A stretch of 64,000 nucleotides of DNA, taken from assembly GCF_004634425.1 (NCBI RefSeq), contig NZ_SBJL01000001.1:1275001-1339000 (forward strand), given 5' to 3'. A program made the position numbers and the translations under genes. Every line of letters begins with the position of its first letter. Within the stretch, counting starts at the first letter, position 1. The notes under the pieces are model-generated. The model saw only the letters and a list, made by a program, of their open reading frames with translations, ran no database searches and was not told the DNA's origin. The DNA is from Vitreimonas flagellata. Lineage in GTDB: Bacteria > Pseudomonadota > Alphaproteobacteria > Caulobacterales > Aquidulcibacteraceae. Below are positions 63,999-64,000 of the stretch, piece after piece.

Positions 63999-64000
63999 GG

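Overview
The window is high-GC DNA with dense, mostly housekeeping gene content and no rRNA, tRNA, CRISPR array, insertion sequence or prophage that I can see. It points to an alphaproteobacterium close to the Caulobacterales (Hyphomonadaceae-like). The evidence is a GANTC methyltransferase of the CcrM type with its C-terminal extension, a promoter region for it that carries four GANTC sites and a CtrA-type half-site, a separate full CtrA box (TTAA-N7-TTAA), a b/b' pair in the ATP synthase stalk, and a two-gene beta-helix/diheme cytochrome pair known from Hyphomonas. The genus is my inference.

Layout. 1-5.4 kb: a truncated membrane gene, a minus-strand operon (MBL hydrolase, two small membrane proteins, YbjQ-like protein), a DUF2235 hydrolase and an acyl-CoA dehydrogenase. 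5.4-9.2 kb: two YceI lipoproteins, a cytochrome b561-YceI fusion and Sua5. 9.2-18.7 kb: a small secreted protein, an FAD-linked oxidase, a 52-residue lysine-rich DNA-binding-like protein with a strong terminator, a Nudix hydrolase, DUF6498 and DUF883-type membrane proteins, the beta-helix/cytochrome pair, MAPEG and UPF0114 proteins, and small hydrolases. 18.8-25.7 kb: argS, a lipoprotein, ispH, a glycerate kinase-like protein, thrB and rnhA. 25.8-32.9 kb: a MarR-controlled nitroreductase-like protein, NfeD/SPFH, a peroxiredoxin, YqgE, and a DJ-1/GlxA/SDR group.

32.9-48 kb: a SleB-type cell-wall hydrolase behind a CtrA box, ppdK, glyS/glyQ, an XRE regulator operon with its own operator array, rnhB, ccrM, two tandem secreted paralogues, a Crp-like regulator, and mutY with two translationally coupled partners. 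48-55.7 kb: DciA-like and DsbA-like proteins, smc, the F0 ATP synthase genes (atpI, B, E, F', F), then a yybP-ykoY manganese riboswitch and a TMEM165/GDT1-family transporter. 55.8-60.5 kb: the glycine cleavage operon (gcvT, H, PA, PB on the minus strand) behind a tandem glycine riboswitch. 60.6-64 kb: a TrmN6-like methyltransferase, a polyprenyl diphosphate synthase, an ArsR-AHSA1-VOC operon, and the tail of a membrane gene cut by the right edge.

The genes are mostly independent housekeeping units. The most informative regulatory structures are the cell-cycle signals at ccrM and the cell-wall hydrolase, two riboswitches, three local-repressor operators (XRE, MarR, ArsR), and a family of extragenic palindromic elements between genes. 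I did not find an obviously new defence or metabolic system. The least explained parts are the beta-helix/cytochrome pair, the tandem two-cysteine secreted proteins, and the three-gene XRE operon with a 28-residue membrane peptide.
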